Below, in pieces: positions 53,315 to 61,990 of a DNA stretch of 64,000 nucleotides. This stretch comes from UBA1081 sp045636025. Lineage in GTDB: Bacteria; Bacillota; Clostridia; Oscillospirales; Acutalibacteraceae. Position 1 is the first letter of the stretch. Every line of letters begins with the position of its first letter. Both the position numbers and the translations under genes were made by a program. The notes below the pieces were generated by a model. The model was not told the DNA's origin and ran no database searches. It saw nothing but the letters and a program-made list of their open reading frames with translations. The DNA lies in the NCBI GenBank assembly GCA_045636025.1, contig JAZTWP010000001.1, positions 50,423 through 114,422 of the forward strand, in the 5' to 3' direction.

Positions 53315-54169
53315 TTATTCAGAAATTTCCGCTGCCCAGTAACATTCATAAGTATTGCCTGATTCAAGAGAAATAATAGCATCTTTCTTTGAAATATCAT
53401 CTTTTTTCTCGTGAGAATCATTTACACCCCACCAGGGTTCGATGCAAACATAAGGAGCACCGGGTTTTGCCCAGATACCAAGATATGAGCAATCACTGTA
53501 ATCAAACTTAACCTGTCTGTTATGATTATCACTTGCAAGTGTAAGATATTCTGAATTCATATTGCTGAAAATCAATGCATCATTATTGAAAATATCTTTT
53601 GTAATAATGATTTTGTTGTCATCTCTGAGAACAGGTATAGTTTTACCTGTACGGAGACATTCTGTATCAATCTCTACAGTATCAAGATTCTCATTCTTTT
53701 CAAAAACAAGATAATCACCTATTTCGCAATTGAATCCGGGATGACCTCCTATTGAAAAATACATTGTATCAGCAGAATCATTGACAATTTTATGTGTACA
53801 GGTTAATTTTTTACCCTCAATACTGAAAGTTACATAAACTTTGAACTCAAAGGGAAAGATTTTTCTTGTTTCATCATCTGCAGTTTCAACAAAAGTCATT
53901 GAAGTTGCATTTTTTTCAACAAGCTGTGCTTCACGCTTTCTGAAAAGACCGTGCTTAGGCATAGTGTATTCTTTGCCGCCAAGATAATATTTATCATCAA
54001 GAACTCTGCCGATAATAGGGAAGAGGACAGGAGACTGACCATACCATACATCAGGATTGCCCTGCCAGAGGTATTCAAAATCTATATCTTTTGAGTAAAA
54101 GCTTGTAAGCTCTGCGCCGTCTGTTTTTACACCGACTTTAATAAAATCATTTTCAATATAATGAATCAT
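53315..54169 (-). CDS. LacX-type aldose 1-epimerase-family protein
   Basis: The 284-residue protein shows DFEYLWQGNPDVWYGQSPVLFPIIGRV near residues 30-56 read in parts, YTMPKHGLFRKREAQL near 68, FSIGGHPGFNC near 140, and YVCIEPWWGVNDS near 245; these are the conserved positions of the LacX/YeaD-like branch of galactose mutarotases, shorter than GalM. It probably acts on a phosphorylated or unusual hexose. AAGGATGGAG-like bases precede the ATG. It follows the subtilase gene by 64 bases on the same strand. Confidence 0.92.
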   Translation of the reverse strand: MIHYIENDFIKVGVKTDGAELTSFYSKDIDFEYLWQGNPDVWYGQSPVLFPIIGRVLDDKYYLGGKEYTMPKHGLFRKREAQLVEKNATSMTFVETADDETRKIFPFEFKVYVTFSIEGKKLTCTHKIVNDSADTMYFSIGGHPGFNCEIGDYLVFEKNENLDTVEIDTECLRTGKTIPVLRDDNKIIITKDIFNNDALIFSNMNSEYLTLASDNHNRQVKFDYSDCSYLGIWAKPGAPYVCIEPWWGVNDSHEKKDDISKKDAIISLESGNTYECYWAAEISE

Positions 54170-54233
54170 AATTTTTACTCCATCCTTATTTTTTAATTAT
54201 TATAACACGCTATTATAAAAATTACAATAATTA

Positions 54234-55781
54234 TTACTGTAAAATGTATTGAACTGCAGCATAAATATCAAGCTGCGGGTATGTGAAATCTTTTGCTTCA
54301 ACAGAAGTTGTAGCAGAGTCTATAATAGCATTTTTTACGTCTTTTCCCGTCAATGAATCATCCAATTCAAACAACAGACCTGCAGTTGCTGTAACAAACG
54401 GTGCAGCCATAGAAGTGCCTGACATAAACTCATACTCATAAAAATATCCTGTGCTGTGAATATCAATACCTGGAGCTGCTATATCGATTCTTTCACCAAG
54501 AGAAGAATATTTTGCAACTTCAGATGAACTATTGATGGCGGATACGACCATAATTCTGTCTTTTATTTCAGGTTTATCAATAGATGAAAAATAAAGAGAA
54601 TATGCAGAATCACAGTATTCAGGCTCAGCATCATATATTCCGAATATATCAAATTTTCCGAGAAGTTCTTTTTCACCATATCCGATGTAAGGGGAGTCAA
54701 CTTTATATAAAGATTTACCCGTTTCGTTACCTGCAGAAATGCAAATCAGAAATTCTGAACCGTTTTCAAGAATCTTTGTAAGGACTTCTTCAAAAAACGC
54801 ATTTGAAGATTCTACATATTCAATTGCATCAGCATCTCCAAGCGATGCAGATACAGGGATATATGAATTATAGCCCATACTGATGTTTACAGCCTTGATT
54901 TCTTCATTTACTATCATATTTGTTATTGCTGCAACCCAATATGATACAGAGCAATTCAGGGCATTTTCTGAATAAATTCCTGCCCCCGGTACAACACCTG
55001 AATTTTTATCAGTCTGTTTTGCACCGATAATTCCTGCAACGTGTGTGCCATGTGAAGCAACATCAAGAAATGAAGGGGAGTCAAAAACGCTTTCAGGGTA
55101 ATCATTACGATTTACTACATTGAGATTTGAATTCTTATAATACACCGGAGCATCCATTACACCGTATGTAATATCTGATGTAATTTCATTGAAATCAACA
55201 ATCGTACTTAACTTATCAATACCAAGCATTGAATAGTAATAAAAATCATATAATTCATAATCAATGAATTGATCAAGTTCAGTTGAGGATTCATTATTTG
55301 ATGGAGTTTCTTCAAAAATATCAATTATGGCAGATTTTACCATATTATTCTTTTTTAATAGATTGCAAAAATCTGCCAATTCTTCATAAACTGCAACATC
55401 AATTTCAATCTGATACATATCAAGAACTTCAATATAACCGCAGATGTCTGCATTATATTCAGTAAAGATAGATTCTGCTTGATTATAACTTACTGCATCA
55501 TCCATAATTACAAGAATCGTATCATCAACATATTTCAGGCGGATATCGGCTTCAGATGATTTAATATCTGACTGAGTTATTTGTTTTATGTAGAATTTAT
55601 CGTTTTTAGCTTTTGTAAATTTATTGTATAAATCAAATGCATACTGAGCATCATTCAGATTTGCTGAATCATAAGATACAGGTTCAAAAAAATATAATGC
55701 TATGCAAATTGAAAAATATAAAACGACTAATGAAAGTATAACAGAAATTATAATTCTGAATTTTTTGTTCTTGATCATCAT
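54234..55781 (-). CDS. Membrane-anchored subtilisin-like serine protease (S8)
   Basis: The 515-residue protein has an N-terminal membrane helix (about 8-30), a pro-domain-like part to about 190 and an S8 catalytic domain facing outward. The triad is Asp210 (YGVMDAPVYY), His244 (ASHGTHVAGIIGA) and Ser457 (MSGTSMAAPFVTA), with the oxyanion Asn352 in CISAGNETG. All are intact. The anchor suggests surface maturation or degradation of exported proteins. ATG codons at 55781 and 55778 are both possible behind GGAGTT. Its promoter diverges from that of the Xer-type gene. Confidence 0.93.
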   Translation of the reverse strand: MMIKNKKFRIIISVILSLVVLYFSICIALYFFEPVSYDSANLNDAQYAFDLYNKFTKAKNDKFYIKQITQSDIKSSEADIRLKYVDDTILVIMDDAVSYNQAESIFTEYNADICGYIEVLDMYQIEIDVAVYEELADFCNLLKKNNMVKSAIIDIFEETPSNNESSTELDQFIDYELYDFYYYSMLGIDKLSTIVDFNEITSDITYGVMDAPVYYKNSNLNVVNRNDYPESVFDSPSFLDVASHGTHVAGIIGAKQTDKNSGVVPGAGIYSENALNCSVSYWVAAITNMIVNEEIKAVNISMGYNSYIPVSASLGDADAIEYVESSNAFFEEVLTKILENGSEFLICISAGNETGKSLYKVDSPYIGYGEKELLGKFDIFGIYDAEPEYCDSAYSLYFSSIDKPEIKDRIMVVSAINSSSEVAKYSSLGERIDIAAPGIDIHSTGYFYEYEFMSGTSMAAPFVTATAGLLFELDDSLTGKDVKNAIIDSATTSVEAKDFTYPQLDIYAAVQYILQ

Positions 55782-55796
55782 ATCAACTCCGATAAT

Positions 55797-55825
55797 ATAA
55801 TATCAAAAACAAATAAATCAGTCAA
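55797..55825 (-). promoter_or_regulatory. Promoter of the subtilase gene
   Basis: On the minus strand TTGACT (55825-55820), 17 bases, TATTAT (55802-55797), about 16 bases before the start codon region. Confidence 0.65.
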
Positions 55826-55876
55826 TAACACATTGAATATGTATAAAAACAATTAAGCAGAAGAGTCAAACAAGTT

Positions 55877-55905
55877 GTTGACATTTCATAAAGAATCTGA
55901 TATAA
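55877..55905 (+). promoter_or_regulatory. Consensus promoter of the Xer-type recombinase gene
   Basis: TTGACA (55877-55882), 17 bases, TATAAT (55900-55905): a perfect match. The -10 overlaps the left arm of the palindrome at 55904-55931, which spans the expected transcription start. Confidence 0.8.
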
Positions 55906-55931
55906 TTATACAAAATAAATATTTTGTATAA
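55904..55931. repeat. 28-base palindrome upstream of the recombinase gene (dif-like or operator)
   Basis: ATTATACAAAAT (55904-55915) and ATTTTGTATAAT (55920-55931) are perfect 12-base arms around AAAT. Counted as 11-base arms it leaves a 6-base centre, the layout of Xer recombination cores. It lies 30 bases before the recombinase ATG. Confidence 0.6.
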
Positions 55932-55961
55932 TAAAGGGAAGCAAAAGGAGTTTTTCGCTAT

Positions 55962-56921
55962 ATGATAAACTATATTCCTGATTATGAAGCCTTACCGGAT
56001 CTTGTGTGTGATTATCTTCGATATATCGATGTTATTAAGAACAGATCTCAAAAAACAGTATTTGAATATGCGATTAATCTGCGTGAGTTTATAACATTTA
56101 TTGTTAAAGATAAATCTAAAGATGCTGATTATATAAATCTAAAAAAATGCGATGAAGATTTCTTCAAAAACATTACGCTTGATGACGCATACAAATATCT
56201 TTCATTCTGCAAAAATGACAAAAATAATTCCGCTACAACCAGAGCGAGAAAAGTTGTTGCGATAAGGCAGTTTTTCAAGTATCTTTCAGATAATAAACAG
56301 ATTTTACAAAATAATCCGATGAAGGTACTTGATTCACCGAAAACAAACAAATCATTACCTAAATACCTTACACTTGAACAAAGCATAAACTTATTGCAAA
56401 CCATTGACGGTAAAAACAAAGAACGTGATTATGCAATAATAACAATCTTTCTTAATTGCGGTTTAAGATTGTCAGAACTTGTCAATTTGAATTATAATGA
56501 TATTCGTCCGGATAATCAGATGCGTGTTCTTGGTAAAGGCAATAAAGAACGAATTGTTTTTGTTAACACTGCCTGCATTTCAGCGATTGAAAGATATATG
56601 CAAGTTCGCCCTAAAGATGGCGTAATTGATAAAAATGCATTATTTTTAAGCTCACGACTTAAGCGAATCAGTCCTAAAACAGTTCAATACATTGTAAAAA
56701 GTTTTCTCGAGAAATCTGGTCTCGGTCAACAAGGATTATCAACACATAAACTACGTCATACAGCAGCAACTCTTATGTATCAATATGGTGATGCTGATGT
56801 GCTGGTGTTGAAAGATATTCTCGGTCATGAAAACTTATCAACCACAGAGATTTATACACACATCGTTGACGAGCAAAAGAAAAATGCAATCGATAATAAT
56901 CCGCTTGCTAATATCAAATAA
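55962..56921 (+). CDS. Xer-type tyrosine recombinase
   Basis: The 319-residue protein has an N-terminal SAM-like core-binding domain (about 10-115) and a C-terminal catalytic domain. Catalytic residues are visible: Arg169 in LNCGLRLSELV, Lys192 in VLGKGNKERIV, His262 and Arg265 in STHKLRHTAATLMY, His289 in DILGHENLST and Tyr298 in EIYTHI. It matches XerC/XerD in size and motifs, so chromosome-dimer resolution is the leading role; a mobile-element integrase is less likely, as no other mobile gene is near. AAAAGGAG precedes the ATG. Its stop directly abuts the convergent SpoIIM-like stop. Confidence 0.92.
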   Translation: MINYIPDYEALPDLVCDYLRYIDVIKNRSQKTVFEYAINLREFITFIVKDKSKDADYINLKKCDEDFFKNITLDDAYKYLSFCKNDKNNSATTRARKVVAIRQFFKYLSDNKQILQNNPMKVLDSPKTNKSLPKYLTLEQSINLLQTIDGKNKERDYAIITIFLNCGLRLSELVNLNYNDIRPDNQMRVLGKGNKERIVFVNTACISAIERYMQVRPKDGVIDKNALFLSSRLKRISPKTVQYIVKSFLEKSGLGQQGLSTHKLRHTAATLMYQYGDADVLVLKDILGHENLSTTEIYTHIVDEQKKNAIDNNPLANIK

Positions 56922-57545
56922 TCAAAGCTCAAAAAATACACAAAAAGCACTGATTATAATGCAATCAAAGATTGTGCAGATTATTATCATAACTACATAT
57001 ACTAATGACAACCTGAGAAAATTCCTTATATGGGGTTCTTCAGGTTGTTTTTTTTGCATCAAAACAGCCATAATATCTACTGATGAAAAACATGAATTGA
57101 TACATGCAAGAATGAAAACTGCATTAATAATTACAGCGGACGGAAAAACTGTAATTAGATAATACCCCATACCGGTCATCATATATTCACAAAAGAGATA
57201 TCCTGATAATATACCATATCCAAGACCTCTGAGAAAAGGAATAATAGGCATAAAAAAACAACCCAATGAGCTGAATCCAGTTATTATGACACAAAATAAA
57301 AAAGTGAAATTAAATACTAATGTTGATATAAGTAAATCCGAAAAACTGCTCTGTACACGAGCTTTAACAAAATAATCGAAAATTTTGATAAAAAAATCTG
57401 AACTAATATGGTTGTTCCAGAAACCTGCACCGATAATCATACCTGATGCAAACACTGCAACAGCAATTATCGCCCCCTTGACTTCCCTATCCTGTCCGAT
57501 GTTCAATTTTTTAAATCCTTTAAATTTAATTGCTTTTATTTTCAT
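56922..57545 (-). CDS. SpoIIM-family membrane protein
   Basis: The 207-residue protein has about five membrane helices and the layout of stage II sporulation protein M: a basic N-terminus, GMIIGAGFWNNH in helix 1, FTFLFCVIITGFSSLGCFFMPIIPFLRGLGYG in the middle read in parts, and MGYYLITVFPSAVIINAVFILAC. In Bacillus SpoIIM works with SpoIID and SpoIIP in engulfment. If correct it suggests the organism or its ancestor sporulates. GAAGGTATGG precedes the ATG. It ends flush against the recombinase stop and follows the TIGR04086-type gene by 20 bases. Confidence 0.8.
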   Translation of the reverse strand: MKIKAIKFKGFKKLNIGQDREVKGAIIAVAVFASGMIIGAGFWNNHISSDFFIKIFDYFVKARVQSSFSDLLISTLVFNFTFLFCVIITGFSSLGCFFMPIIPFLRGLGYGILSGYLFCEYMMTGMGYYLITVFPSAVIINAVFILACINSCFSSVDIMAVLMQKKQPEEPHIRNFLRLSLVYVVMIIICTIFDCIIISAFCVFFEL

Positions 57546-57565
57546 AATACACCATACCTTCTTCT

Positions 57566-57976
57566 CTACTTTTTATTCATTCCTAAAAGACAACCAAAAA
57601 ATGAAGATATTAATGCACCGGGAATCATCATATACGCCTGCCAGGATAATCCCCGGCTGTTAAAACTTAGCAGAAGCAAAAATTCTGTTATAACAATAAT
57701 GATAGCAGATATCATTCCGCAGATAAGCTTTCTTCTTTTTACATTAATACTTACAATAACAGCAGATATAAATACAGAAATTGCTGCCGAGAATATAACA
57801 AATATCTGCAAAACAGATACCGACAAAACGTTCTTCATTACAACTAAAGAAAATGCGGATAATTCTGCAAAAAATATGATCAGAGCTAAAAAATATGAAA
57901 ATATCAACAAAACAGTTGTGCTGAATTCCCTTTTTGATTTAACATTTTTTCTTGCTACAACATTAATCTTAGGCAT
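57566..57976 (-). CDS. TIGR04086-family four-helix membrane protein
   Basis: The 136-residue protein has four membrane helices (about 22-45, 54-75, 85-105, 112-132) and a short basic N-terminus. Size, topology and position directly after yajC match the TIGR04086 family of Clostridia, whose function is unknown. The ATG at 57976 follows GGAGGG and a run of seven T residues; both belong to the 3' side of a hairpin (57980-58020), so expression may depend on that structure. The next gene downstream is spoIIM-like. Confidence 0.75.
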   Translation of the reverse strand: MPKINVVARKNVKSKREFSTTVLLIFSYFLALIIFFAELSAFSLVVMKNVLSVSVLQIFVIFSAAISVFISAVIVSINVKRRKLICGMISAIIIVITEFLLLLSFNSRGLSWQAYMMIPGALISSFFGCLLGMNKK

Positions 57977-57979
57977 AAA

Positions 57980-58020
57980 AAAATCCCTCCATATCTGTTA
58001 AAAGATATGAAAGGGATTTT
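57980..58020 (-). terminator. Terminator-like hairpin after yajC that contains the next ribosome binding site
   Basis: On the minus strand AAAATCCCT..ATATCT (58020-58003) pairs with AGATAT..AGGGATTTT (57996-57980), about 15 pairs, then a T run ends at the ATG at 57976. The 3' arm includes GGAGGG, the ribosome binding site of the TIGR04086-type gene. Confidence 0.75.
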
Positions 58021-58034
58021 AATTTTATTCACTA

Positions 58035-58454
58035 TTATTCTTCAGAGTCAGATTTCTTTGAACGTCTGCCCTTAGACTTTTCAGCCTTTTCTGCCTCTTT
58101 TGCTGCAGCCTGAGCAGCTCTTTCTGCCTGAAGTCTGTCTTCTGCAGTATTATTAGTCTGAATAGCCCAACGTGTAATCTTCATCTTGTTTCTGTCAACA
58201 CCAGTTTCAATAACAAGCGAATCTTCCTTTACAGTAACAACTCTGCCGCAGATACCACCGATTGTTGTGATTTCATCACCACTCTGGATAGCATCACGCA
58301 TGGCCTGTTCTTCTTTCTGTTTTTTCTTCTGGGGTCTGATCATAACGAAATACATAACACCAAAAAGAGCAACCATAAGAAAAATTGAACCAAACTGACC
58401 CATTCCGCCATTTGTTCCGTCAGCTGCTGCATCAAGTAATAAAGCAAAATTCAT
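58035..58454 (-). CDS. yajC: Preprotein translocase accessory subunit YajC
   Basis: The 139-residue protein has a single helix (about 20-40) followed by YFVMIRPQKKKQKE, the family signature, and the small beta domain SGDEITTIGGICGRVVTVKEDSLVIETG. A charged C-terminal tail rich in Glu, Ala and Lys extends past the usual end. YajC joins SecDF in the Sec translocon. The order queA-tgt-yajC is widely conserved and holds here. GGAGGAT lies 9 bases before the ATG. Confidence 0.95.
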   Translation of the reverse strand: MNFALLLDAAADGTNGGMGQFGSIFLMVALFGVMYFVMIRPQKKKQKEEQAMRDAIQSGDEITTIGGICGRVVTVKEDSLVIETGVDRNKMKITRWAIQTNNTAEDRLQAERAAQAAAKEAEKAEKSKGRRSKKSDSEE

Positions 58455-58531
58455 TTTTATATCCTCCGTAAAAATACAATGTAAAAATTATTATAATATA
58501 TCACAAGCAAAAAAGCAAGTATATAAAAGAA

Positions 58532-59665
58532 TTATTTTATTCTTTTATCAAGCAAATCAACATACTTTGAATAAAAATCATCAAAAGTATCATTTTCCAG
58601 ACTTTCTCTGATTTTTTCCATGAGTTTATTATAAAAATACAGGTTATGTGTAACTGCAAGTCTTAACGCAAGTACTTCTTTTGCCTTGAAGAGGTGTCTG
58701 ATATAACCCTTTGTATGATTGCGACAAACAGGACAATCACATTCTTCATCAATAGGAGTGTCATCTCTCTCATACTTTGCATTGTTAAGATTAATTATTC
58801 CGTGCCATGTATTAAGATGTCCGTGACGTGCATTACGGCTTGGCATTACACAATCAAAAAGGTCAACACCACGTCTTACAGCTTCAAGAATATTGCCGGG
58901 TGTACCTACCCCCATAAGATATCTTATTTTATCCTTCGGCATATAAGGTTCAACAGCAGAAATGATGCGATACATATCTTCTTTAGGCTCACCTACTGCA
59001 AGTCCGCCGATTGCATAACCATCAAGATCAAGCTTTGCAATTTCTTTCATATGTTCAACTCTGAGATCATCATAAGTGCAGCCCTGATTGATACCAAAAA
59101 GAAGCTGATTCTTATTAATTGTTTCAGGTAATGAATTAAGACGTTTCATTTCATCTTTACATCTGATAAGCCATCTTGTTGTTCTTTCGCAGGATTTTTT
59201 TGCATAATCATATGTAGCAGGATTTTCAACACATTCATCAAATGCCATAGCAATTGTTGATGCAAGATGAGATTGAATCTGCATACTTTCTTCTGGTCCC
59301 ATAAAAATGTGTTTGCCATCAACGTGAGACTGGAAATATACACCTTCTTCTTTTATTTTTCTTAGTGAAGAAAGTGAAAAGACCTGAAATCCGCCACTGT
59401 CTGTGAGAATAGGTCCTCGCCATCCGGTAAACTTATGAAGACCACCCATTTCATATACCACATCGTCACCGGGTCTTACGTGAAGATGATATGTATTGCA
59501 AAGCATGACCTGACAATTGATATTCTCAAGATCAATCGATGAAAGTCCACCTTTTATTGCAGCACATGTTGCAACATTCATAAATCCAGGAGTTTTAACG
59601 GTGCCGTGAACAGTTTCAAACTCACCAAGACGTGCTGTACCCATATTTTTCATTAATTTATACAT
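58532..59665 (-). CDS. tgt: tRNA-guanine transglycosylase
   Basis: The 377-residue enzyme has HGTVKTPGFMNVATCAAIKG at the N-terminus, LCNTYHLHVRPGDDVV, the nucleophile region ILTDSGGFQVFSL near residue 90, MAFDECVENPATYDY, YAIGGLAVGEPKEDMY, RYLMGVGTPGNILEAV, DLFDCVMPSRNARHG near residue 265, and a zinc site CDCPVCRNHTKGYIRHL. It swaps guanine-34 for preQ1 in GUN-anticodon tRNAs. queA lies immediately upstream, 10 bases away, so the two queuosine steps are co-transcribed. Confidence 0.98.
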   Translation of the reverse strand: MYKLMKNMGTARLGEFETVHGTVKTPGFMNVATCAAIKGGLSSIDLENINCQVMLCNTYHLHVRPGDDVVYEMGGLHKFTGWRGPILTDSGGFQVFSLSSLRKIKEEGVYFQSHVDGKHIFMGPEESMQIQSHLASTIAMAFDECVENPATYDYAKKSCERTTRWLIRCKDEMKRLNSLPETINKNQLLFGINQGCTYDDLRVEHMKEIAKLDLDGYAIGGLAVGEPKEDMYRIISAVEPYMPKDKIRYLMGVGTPGNILEAVRRGVDLFDCVMPSRNARHGHLNTWHGIINLNNAKYERDDTPIDEECDCPVCRNHTKGYIRHLFKAKEVLALRLAVTHNLYFYNKLMEKIRESLENDTFDDFYSKYVDLLDKRIK

Positions 59666-59675
59666 AGCATACCTC

Positions 59676-60701
59676 TTAAATAATTATCATTGAATCACCG
59701 AAACTGAAAAATCTGTATCTTTCCTCAATAGCTTTATTGTAAGCATTAAGAGCATTTTCTTTTCCTGCAAACGCAGAAACAAGCATTATAAGGGTACTTT
59801 CGGGAAGATGGAAATTTGTAATAAGACCATCTATACATCTGAATTTATAACCGGGATATATGAAAATATTAGTTGAATTTTCACATTTTTCAAGATACCC
59901 GTTTTCATCAGAAGCAGATTCAAGAGTTCGACAAGATGTTGTTCCGACAGCAATAATTCTGCCGCCATTTTTCTTAGAATTATTGATTTTCTCTGCTGTT
60001 TCCTCAGATACATAGTAGTGTTCTGAATGCATTTCGTGGTCTTCAATATTTTCTGTCTTAACAGGCCTGAAAGTTCCAATACCAACGTGAAGAGTCACAA
60101 ATGCAACAGCAACACCGAAATCTTCAATCTTTTTAATGAGTTCAGGTGTAAAATGCAGCCCTGCTGTGGGAGCTGCTGCTGAGCCGAGCTCTTTAGCATA
60201 TACAGTCTGATATCTGTCTTTATCTTCAAGCTCGTGAGTAATATAATGAGGCAACGGCATCTGCCCGACCTTATCAAGAACTTCATAAATATTGGGCGCA
60301 TCATAAGAAAAATGTGCTACCCTGTTGCCGTTTTCAAGAACTTCAAGAACTTCGGCTTTAAGAATACCTTCACCAAAATCAAAAACATCACCGGGTTTAG
60401 CTTTTCTTCCGGGACCTGTTATGCATTCCCAGTTATCATCACCAAGATTGTTGAGCATAAGAAACTCAACTCTTGCACCGGTAGGCTTTGTTCCGTACAG
60501 ACGGGCGGGAAGCACCTTGGTATTATTAAGAACAAGACAATCTCCCGGCCTTAAAAAGTTTATAACGTCGTGAAAAGTAAAATGATCAATTTTTCCTGAA
60601 AATCTGTCAAGATGAAGTAATCTTGACTTATCTCGGTCAGGAATGGGATCCTGAGCTATCAATTCTTTAGGTAAATCGAAATAAAAATCTGATTTTTTCA
60701 T
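59676..60701 (-). CDS. queA: S-adenosylmethionine:tRNA ribosyltransferase-isomerase
   Basis: The 341-residue protein begins SDFYFDLPKELIAQDPIPDRDKSRLL-like (read as FYFDLPKELIAQDP and RDKSRLLHLD), followed by LRPGDCLVLNNTKVLPARL, TAGLHFTPELI near residue 180, HVGIGTFRPVK and TSCRTLESA, all QueA blocks. It adds the cyclopentane-diol ring to preQ1 in tRNA. It is the first gene of the queA-tgt-yajC cluster. No promoter with good spacing was found on its side of the gap with asd. Confidence 0.97.
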   Translation of the reverse strand: MKKSDFYFDLPKELIAQDPIPDRDKSRLLHLDRFSGKIDHFTFHDVINFLRPGDCLVLNNTKVLPARLYGTKPTGARVEFLMLNNLGDDNWECITGPGRKAKPGDVFDFGEGILKAEVLEVLENGNRVAHFSYDAPNIYEVLDKVGQMPLPHYITHELEDKDRYQTVYAKELGSAAAPTAGLHFTPELIKKIEDFGVAVAFVTLHVGIGTFRPVKTENIEDHEMHSEHYYVSEETAEKINNSKKNGGRIIAVGTTSCRTLESASDENGYLEKCENSTNIFIYPGYKFRCIDGLITNFHLPESTLIMLVSAFAGKENALNAYNKAIEERYRFFSFGDSMIII

Positions 60702-60740
60702 TAAAATTGCACCAATTTTCTAAAATTCTTTCTTTTTAAG

Positions 60741-60769
60741 TTGACACAATAAATTAATAGTGATAATAT
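60741..60769 (+). promoter_or_regulatory. Promoter of the asd-dap operon
   Basis: TTGACA (60741-60746), 17 bases, TAATAT (60764-60769). The leader of about 100 bases is AT-rich, holds two copies of TTGCAAAA and an ATTGTG/CACAAT pair, and shows no lysine riboswitch or T-box that I recognise. Confidence 0.6.
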
Positions 60770-60873
60770 ATTATATATTATATTGTGTATATCTATTTGC
60801 AAAACACATTATATTGCAAAATCAACACAATTACAATAGTAAAATCAAATTTCTTTTGTCGGAGGAAAAATTA

Positions 60874-61965
60874 ATGAAGAAATATAAGGTTGGTATTATC
60901 GGTGCAACAGGCATGGTTGGTCAGAGATTCATCACTCTTCTTGACGGTCATCCCTGGTATGATATTGAAGTTCTCGCAGCAAGCCCCCGTTCAGCAGGCA
61001 AGACTTACGAAGAAGCTCTCGGCGGCAGATGGGTAATGAAAACAGAACTCCCCGAATACCTTAAGTCTAAAGTTATCTTTGACGCTACTGCAGATATTGA
61101 AAAGATTGCTGAACTTGTTGACTTTGTTTTCTGCGCAGTTGATATGAAGAAGGACGAAATCAAAGCTCTTGAGGAAGCTTATGCTAAGGCAGAATGCCCT
61201 GTTGTTTCAAACAACTCAGCACACAGATTCACAGATGACGTACCTATGATCATCCCCGAAATCAACAACAATCACCTTGATATCATTGAATCACAGAAAA
61301 AGCGTCTCGGCACAAAGAGAGGCTTCATTGCTGTTAAGTCAAACTGCTCTCTTCAGAGCTATGTTCCTGCTCTTTACCCCCTTGATGAAAAGTTCGGCGT
61401 AAAAGATGTTCTCGTTTGTACTTACCAGGCAATTTCAGGTGCAGGTAAGACATTTGACAGATGGCCTGAAATGGTTGATAACGTCATTCCTTATATTGGT
61501 GGCGAAGAAGAAAAGAGTGAAAAAGAACCTCTTAAAATCTGGGGTAAAGTGGAAGACGGCAAGATCGTTCCCGCTTCAAAACCCTACTTCACAGCACAGT
61601 GCCTCAGAGTTCCTGTTTCAGACGGTCACATGGCAGCTTGCTTTGTTCGTTTTGAAAAGAAACCCACTAAGGAAGAAATTCTTGAAGTATGGAAGAACTT
61701 CAAGGGCAGACCTCAGGAACTTGAACTGCCCCACGCTCCCAAGCAGTTCCTTAACTACTATACTGAGGACAATATGCCTCAGACAAAGATCAACAGAGAA
61801 CTTGAAGGCGGTATGGCTATTTCAACAGGTCGTCTCAGAGAAGATTCTCAGTATGATTACAAATTTGTTTGTATTTCACACAACACTCTCAGAGGTGCAG
61901 CAGGCGGCGCAGTTCTTCTTGCTGAACTTCTTTGCGCTGAAGGTTACATTGAACCAAAGTGCTGA
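60874..61965 (+). CDS. asd: Aspartate-semialdehyde dehydrogenase (archaeal/fungal type)
   Basis: The ATG at 60874 has GGAGGA seven bases upstream; an earlier in-frame ATG at 60760 lies in the promoter. The 363-residue enzyme starts KYKVGIIGATGMVGQRF (NADP-binding), has SNNSAHRFTDDVPMIIPEIN and the catalytic Cys158 in AVKSNCSLQSY, then SGAGKTFDRWPEM and RVPVSDGHMAACFVRFE. The NSAHR and KSNCS context marks the archaeal/fungal-like branch, also found in Clostridia, rather than the usual bacterial form. It makes aspartate semialdehyde for lysine, threonine and diaminopimelate. dapA follows after 25 bases. Confidence 0.95.
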   Translation: MKKYKVGIIGATGMVGQRFITLLDGHPWYDIEVLAASPRSAGKTYEEALGGRWVMKTELPEYLKSKVIFDATADIEKIAELVDFVFCAVDMKKDEIKALEEAYAKAECPVVSNNSAHRFTDDVPMIIPEINNNHLDIIESQKKRLGTKRGFIAVKSNCSLQSYVPALYPLDEKFGVKDVLVCTYQAISGAGKTFDRWPEMVDNVIPYIGGEEEKSEKEPLKIWGKVEDGKIVPASKPYFTAQCLRVPVSDGHMAACFVRFEKKPTKEEILEVWKNFKGRPQELELPHAPKQFLNYYTEDNMPQTKINRELEGGMAISTGRLREDSQYDYKFVCISHNTLRGAAGGAVLLAELLCAEGYIEPKC

Positions 61966-61990
61966 TAATTCATAAAAGGAGATTTTCTAA

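Noticed and set aside
55962..56921. Phage or element integrase with an integrated element
   Set aside because: No tRNA target, excisionase, phage or plasmid gene, or flanking direct repeat was found; neighbours are housekeeping genes.
58694..59131. 145-codon plus-strand frame opposite tgt
   Set aside because: Antisense shadow of tgt; Cys/Ile/Lys-rich without motifs or start signals.
60776..60873. Lysine riboswitch before asd
   Set aside because: The leader is only about 100 AT-rich bases, far shorter than a lysine riboswitch, with no matching conserved blocks.
61406..61975. 189-codon plus-strand frame overlapping asd in another phase
   Set aside because: It overlaps the conserved catalytic half of asd; its composition is that of a shifted frame.
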